The notes beneath the pieces were generated by a model. It was not told the DNA's origin. It searched no databases and worked only from the letters and a program-made list of their open reading frames with translations. A DNA stretch of 64,000 bases. Source: Rhizomucor pusillus. Its lineage: Eukaryota; Mucoromycota; Mucoromycetes; Mucorales; Lichtheimiaceae. Position numbers and translations under genes: made by a program. The stretch covers positions 33,052 to 97,051 of the forward strand of contig FWWN02000175.1 in the NCBI GenBank assembly GCA_900175165.2, given 5' to 3'. Of this stretch, positions 58,801 to 64,000 are shown piece by piece. Numbering within the stretch: position 1 is the stretch's first letter; the number at the start of each line of letters is the position of its first letter.

Positions 58801-61513
58801 TGCGTTATGTTTCCATGGCAGAGGCTATTTTATCAAATGCTATTGTGATCAAAGAAGCCAATGTGATTTCCAAAGAGCTCGGCAAGAACGTGGTGTACCA
58901 ATTCACCGTCGTGCACGATGATACCTCAGCAAATGCGGTGTCGTTCTGGGAGTCTGCATCCGCCTTGCAGCCATTCGGACGACAAGCAGATAAAAGCCTG
59001 ATTGCAGAAACGAAGCCATGCATTGGAGTCGTGGTGATGGATATACAGCACCAAGTTAGCTACATATGGTCACTGGATAAGATCAAACAGCGGCTGCAGC
59101 TGATGCGCAGTTTATACGATTTCTCTGAAAAGCCGCAACTCCAGCAGTATTTCAATCGGGAGGATCCATTTTACGAAAATCCTTGCCCTCGTTTCACACT
59201 AATCGGCTTGGCGCGACTCCCTATTCGTAACTTGGCATTCCAAGTGCCTATCGAGAGCGTGGTGGATGTTATCTGTCGAAACACAGGACGGGTAATGGGC
59301 CAAGTGAAAGTGCTTGTCGCTCCAATTGCACGCTCAGTCGCACGTCAGCTACCTATCAATGACAATTCAAAACATCTCGCATGCTTTTTACATATTGGAC
59401 AGCAGCTCGTGTTTGAAGTTCGGATTTTGGAGCTGATTGGTGTTTCTGAGAAGGACTTTACGCTAGTTCATGCTCAGTTCCACCTAGCAGCACTGCATGT
59501 GGAGGCCGCAGACCGAGTTTACGCAACAGATCCAACAAGCAATTTCGGTGATTCCGTCGTGCGCTTCAATCATTCGCAAACTATATCACTCACTGTCACT
59601 GCCGATATATTGCAGAACATACTGCATGGAAGCCTAGTTATAGAGGTCTTTGGACGCGCGCAGCCCGACTTTCTGTACGACAAATTGGATTCGGATGCTG
59701 AACGAGAGCAGCAGATAGATACTCCATCAATTCGACGGTTGTCAAACTTGTCTGCATTGGAAGAAATCAAAGAAGAAGAAGCCGACAAAGGAGATGATAC
59801 ATTAGCGCCAGTAAACCGTTTGCTACAGAGACGTCGAAAAAGCGTCATTGATAGAACGGATCCTACCGAAGGACTATTGTTTGAGGAGCGACATGATATC
59901 ATTGCTTGGATCAAGATACTGGAGCTGACGCCTCAAGGGGAATACTCACCGGTCGCAGTGATATCCCAGGATGCATCTGATCCAGGTTATCTATCTTTAC
60001 GACAAGGGTTGCAACGACGAATCCAACTGGAACTCGTACATGATTCTGGGCGGCAGTTCACCTGGCATACTATCAGCAACGTTGTGATCAGCAAGGCTCG
60101 TCTAGTGGATAACAACGGCAATGCTATTGATGCCAGTGACGAGAGCAGCAGCTGCGCCGATGTATGTGTGCAGCTGTTTCCAGAACAAACGAATGAATAC
60201 CGCAAAAATGGCACTGGTATCCTGTGTGCCCAAGGCAGCTGGGATAGCTCCCTTCATGGATCACAGATCCTTAACAAGACAACTCCAGCGAATCAGCGAG
60301 TGCTCGTGACCTTGTCGTGGCAAGTTCAATGCGATCGTTGCGTAGCACCGCTTCAATTCAAGACAGAAATTGCGCTCAAAATCTACAGCCGAGACTCAAA
60401 CGCCAGCGATAATCTTGGTGTGCTACGCAGTTTCCTTGCAGGCTCGACACAGCGAAAGACCCGAAAACTGAGGAGTATATTTGTTGCGCATCTAAAGCCT
60501 CCAGTTACGAGACACGCCAAAGACCTGTGGCGTCTGAATACAGCTACCAAGTACGTTCGTGGCGAAGAATTTTTGGGACCTTGGAAACCGCGAAGCGTTT
60601 CTCTGGTCAATGATTATCGGGAAGCCCGCCGCAAGATGCTCCTTCGCGAAGCAGTCTCTGCGACAAAACATAACCTCGTTTTGTGGGAGCGCCAGCACAG
60701 CAGGGCCAACAGAAACAGTCAAATAATTGATCTGGACGCTGCAAAATCAATACCGGACAAATTTGACAAGGACGCTCTTGTACGTAAAGTGATAGGCCAG
60801 TGGATCTCGCAACCAGATAGGCTACCAGAGGTAATCTTTCATATATATATGTATACAGGGCTTCCCGCAGATATATGTCTAACATCAAATGCTTGCTTAT
60901 AGATCGTAATATCCCAGGAACCTCCTGAAGTATTTTCTTCGCCGCAGACTCCTAGTCCGGAAGACGGGCCGGAAGGAACTGCAAAGTTAAATGCACAAGT
61001 TTACAGTGTGATTCCGAGGTATGTAAAGAAAGCATTTCTATAGCAATACTCAAACTGAGCGATGACGATTGCAGCGTCACTACTACGAAAAGAGGATATC
61101 TTCTACAACCCAAGAATGGCGGCGAGGAATGGATCAAACGATGGTTTGTTCTAAAGCGGTATGTTACCTAGAACAAGCTGCATTTGAAATTACAGTTATC
61201 TGACAATAAGGTGTCAGCCCTTACATCCTAGTATATGAAGAACAATCAGAAATCGAGGAGCTGGGGATGATGAATCTGAACAATGTTCGAGTAGATTATA
61301 AGAAGGACCTAGAGGATCTGCTTCAGGCAAGTTTTGAGCAAGACAAGTGACCGTCTCAATTCTAACCAGTCCCTTAATACACAGCGTTCGAACGTATTTG
61401 CGGTGTATACATGCAACAATGCTTATTTGCTTCAAGCACCCGATCATTCCGATATGATCGATTGGATATCCAAGATCGATCAGTTCTACCCTGTGGATAA
61501 ACTGGATCGTTGA
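55890..61513 (+). CDS. Kinesin-3 motor (KIF1/UNC-104 type) with FHA and PH domains
   Basis: Exons 55890-55947, 56010-56234, 56295-56329, 56398-56670, 56734-56864, 56919-57117, 57183-60830, 60903-61018, 61075-61158, 61218-61326 and 61385-61513 give 1668 residues. Kinesin-3 motors carry endosomes and vesicles toward microtubule plus ends. The motor domain (about 1-360) has [14 protein letters not shown], the P-loop [11 protein letters not shown], switch [12 protein letters not shown] and switch [12 protein letters not shown]. The neck and FHA domain (about 503-600: [27 protein letters not shown]) follow. Coiled coils and a long KIF1-type region sit in the 3.6-kb exon 7. A C-terminal PH domain ([34 protein letters not shown]) would bind phosphoinositides on cargo. 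Intron 10 (61327-61384) has a GC donor (GCAAGT), fixed by frame. Confidence 0.95.
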
Positions 61514-64000
61514 TGTTTATAGACAGATTTTGTATACCTCCCTTCTTTTTGCGTTTATATATTATCTACTGTATTCTAATGAATCCTTTTGGTGATTGTG
61601 TTTACAGAATATTGTTTTTCACGAGATATCTACGTCTTTGATTTGGAAGACAGCTGGAAATGTCGACAGCAAATCTATGCACGCATAGTTCAACACCATT
61701 AAGAATGGTGATCTTTTGAGTATGAATATACATCTAGGCAAGTCTTTCAGGTATTTGACAAACGAGCTGGGAGGATTGGAACAATAGCCTTGATGGGTCT
61801 CCACATCATTTGATACGCTACTGAACGCAATACATAAAACAAATTGTTCATGTTCTAGAGATCCATATGCGATGTTGCGATGCTGGAGCACAGGAAAAAT
61901 AAATTTACCCATTCACTCATCGATTTCTAACGAATCTGTTTCATTTATACCTTCTTGCCCAATTTCATTGTCACAGTCATCATCGAAGTCATTAAAAGGA
62001 TAAGCGGACCGTTCCATAACCTGCTACGTTTTTTTTTTTTTTGAGGATATGACATACTTCCACCCACTAGTTTCTGCCTTCTTTCCGTGAGCTTCTAGAC
62101 AACCAGTTTCCAGAATAATAAAGATAGTTGGTTTAAGTGGTTTGCTGGCATCGTCTGTGCATAAACAAGTCAATCAGCGCTGCTTGTTGATCGGAAGTCT
62201 ATTATTCCAGCCAATCCGGTCACAACGTGGCATTTTGGAGACTTCGCTGCGTATGTAGCCACCACAGTTTTCTATGTTTTTGCTAAAACAAGATTGATGG
62301 TATTTATCAAATTCGCTGTACTCTCATATGGAATTACCATATTTTACTGCCTGCCTTCCATCTCTCTACTTTATACGTCTTGTCTTGCGTTTTGGAGGGT
62401 GCTGCGAGCGACAACTTGACAGAGTCCAGCATCGCAGCAGCCTGTTCTCCTTCCAGTCAGGGCCGCTTCTTTGCCGACTATGAGAGCTATGATGATTATC
62501 ACACTTGAAACTTAGGTCCCAACAAGATTACGGACGCGTATTCCAATCATGGCTACTGCAGCTTTACGTTTTCTTGGGAGCTATGTCAAAGGTTCTTCCA
62601 ACAGCTCACTTTCATATTGCAACTTGTTGAGAGCCAGGCTATTCCTGTCAAACATACTCTCTTTACTGCGTAGCCTGCTTCTCAACATTGATGTTAATAT
62701 ATATATATATATATATGCTATTTTCCTCCACCTCCATTGCCGTAAAGCCTTTGAGTACTGTCATTTTCCTTTTTTCTTTTTTTTTTCTGAGCATCGCCTC
62801 TGTCAAATTCCTTGGGGAGGGCGATATCACATGACTATGAAACATTTTTGTTCTTGTCTTACCAATCCAACTTTGATTCCTTTACTCTTATATTTCATAG
62901 TTGAATGTATGTTCTTGATGCAAGATTCTGTTTCTTCAGCTTCCAAGGAATTCGTACGTACTCGCCACATCTCTGTACGACAATTATGCGCCGACTTGTC
63001 GTGCAACGTGCACGTGCACCTGCCAACGTCAATTCAAACACCGTCTGTCATGCAGATATCACAACTGCTCTTCGTCGCCGCGTTGGCACGAAAATGCTAA
63101 GCAGTACGGCTTTGCTCTCTTGATGCCATCCAGCTTGGGGTTGTCGGCGGGTACACTGTGAAGATTGTGAGTCAGAGTAAAGAGCCTGTTTCGTCTGGTC
63201 ATTACGCAACGAGGTGCTCAAAGAAAAATGTCTGCTCCAACGTTTGGAACATGAAGACAACGGAGCAATAGACGAAGACCGTTTCAAAGGCGATATGATA
63301 GACTATCAAAAGGAAGATTTTGTGCAGTTACAGAAGTTTTGTCCATAGACGCGTTTATAAACACGCTCGTTCGTCGGCACTGACTTGAAGGATAAAAGCT
63401 GCTGCGATGCTGGACTCTGTCGAGTTGTATCTCGCAACACCCTCCAAAACGCTAGACAATGTAAAGAAATGGAAATTACGTCGTTCATGATCAAAAAGCA
63501 GAAGGGAGGACAGGCTTTAAAGCCAACAAGATGGCGACGTGAACAAGCGCTTTCATGATCACGTACACATGCGAAAAGCAGGGACAGTTACATGATTTGT
63601 GTTTATTCCTTCTTAAGAAAAGTTCAGAGCTATGGCGACTGCTCTTAACATTGAGTCAAGGCAATGAGGTGTTAAAAAAATTGGAACTTTTGTCCTCTTG
63701 CCCCTTACCGCTTCGCCACCTTTCTCACCATGAGTGAGACCAGTGNATCCCCCGTGCAAGTCTGGTGGCCAGCCTCGTTGCAAAGCCTGGCTGTTTATTT
63801 TTTTGTTTTCATGAGCCTGTGGTAACATTTCCGCATTTCGGCCTATCCTTGGTATCATATGAGAGCTGAGCAAATTTTATGACATGGGGCAGTTCAAAGG
63901 TATCATTTAGTACGGCATATCGAGGTAGTTACATTGTAGCAAAGTCTCGAAGGCGTCAATTTCGTTGATGTTCCTCGTGGTGCGTCCATTGTGTCGGTCA
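61514..64000. other. 2.5-kb gene-poor region at the window end, possible transposon debris
   Basis: No gene can be built. It holds a T14 run (62029-62042), an AT dinucleotide run (about 62697-62716), and an undetermined base at 63746. Two plus-strand stretches look protein-like: 63208-63348 (acidic, helical, ends QLQKFCP) and 63413-63490 (DSVELYLATPSKTLDNVKKW, faintly like the hAT transposase dimerisation motif). These may be remnants of a DNA transposon. Confidence 0.35.
62697..62716. repeat. AT dinucleotide microsatellite
   Basis: About ten AT units in gene-poor DNA; a simple repeat with no inferred role. Confidence 0.85.

Noticed and set aside
62549..63123. Plus-strand open stretches of up to 183 codons
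   Set aside because: Contains an AT microsatellite translated as IYIYIY and a poly-T tract; composition is that of non-coding DNA.

Overview
This window is nuclear DNA of an intron-rich, gene-dense fungus. Its gene content (kinesin-3, SNAPC1-like factor, Rua1-type regulator, thaumatin-like protein, a SAP-domain kinase of a type I associate with Mucoromycota) and its many short introns (about 45-80 nt) suggest an early-diverging lineage, most likely Mucoromycota. That placement is inference from recognised protein families; no rRNA or marker barcode lies in the window. I recognise no tRNA, rRNA, CRISPR array or intact transposon.

Layout, left to right: the 3' part of a DUF2421/aromatic-acid-exporter-like membrane protein (1-3299, +); a mitochondrial-type cysteine synthase (3672-5013, +); RNase P subunit Rpp21/Rpr2 (5152-5745, +); sorting nexin Snx4/Atg24 (5772-7724, +); a Ca/calmodulin-dependent kinase (8478-9987, +) convergent with COQ3 (9989-10941, -); a secreted thaumatin-like protein (11273-11980, -); the very large lipid kinase FAB1/PIKfyve (12132-18905, -); an unknown acidic/basic protein (19921-20598, +); an RS/RRM RNA-binding protein (21071-22379, -); tubulin cofactor B (22928-23920, -); dipeptidyl peptidase III (23973-26283, -); a homeobox factor (27600-28079, +) convergent with a Rua1-like regulator (28421-30355, -); a BET double-bromodomain protein (31511-33675, +); EB1 (33946-35047, -); importin beta-1 (35571-39238, +); RNPS1-like SR protein (39751-40792, +); a SAP-domain protein kinase (40847-42912, -); SNAPC1-like (43482-44724, +); a PRMT3-type zinc-finger protein without methyltransferase (44898-45997, +); the GID9/FYV10/MAEA ubiquitin-ligase subunit (46167-47731, +); a Fet3-like ferroxidase (47953-50132, -); a 2.7-kb gene-poor stretch; a PAK-type kinase (52841-55334, +); a kinesin-3 motor (55890-61513, +); and 2.5 kb of gene-poor, possibly transposon-derived DNA to the end.

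The genes are housekeeping in character and are not an operon-like cluster. Themes are microtubule function (EB1, cofactor B, kinesin-3), phosphoinositide/endosome traffic (FAB1, Snx4), transcription and RNA processing (BET, SNAPC1, RNPS1, Rpp21), and signalling kinases. For most genes I reconstructed exons by hand. In almost all cases the exon lengths sum to a whole number of codons and the joined protein matches the family length, which is the main support for the models.

The unusual points are mostly at the level of gene structure and active sites: several GC-AG introns with the same GCAAG donor, micro-exons of 6, 10 and 14 nt, a start codon split by an intron, a dipeptidyl peptidase III with a five-residue HELGH zinc motif instead of HELLGH, a kinase in which the VAIK lysine is missing and a WNK-like lysine sits in the glycine loop, and a cluster of iron-GATA-like sites upstream of the ferroxidase.
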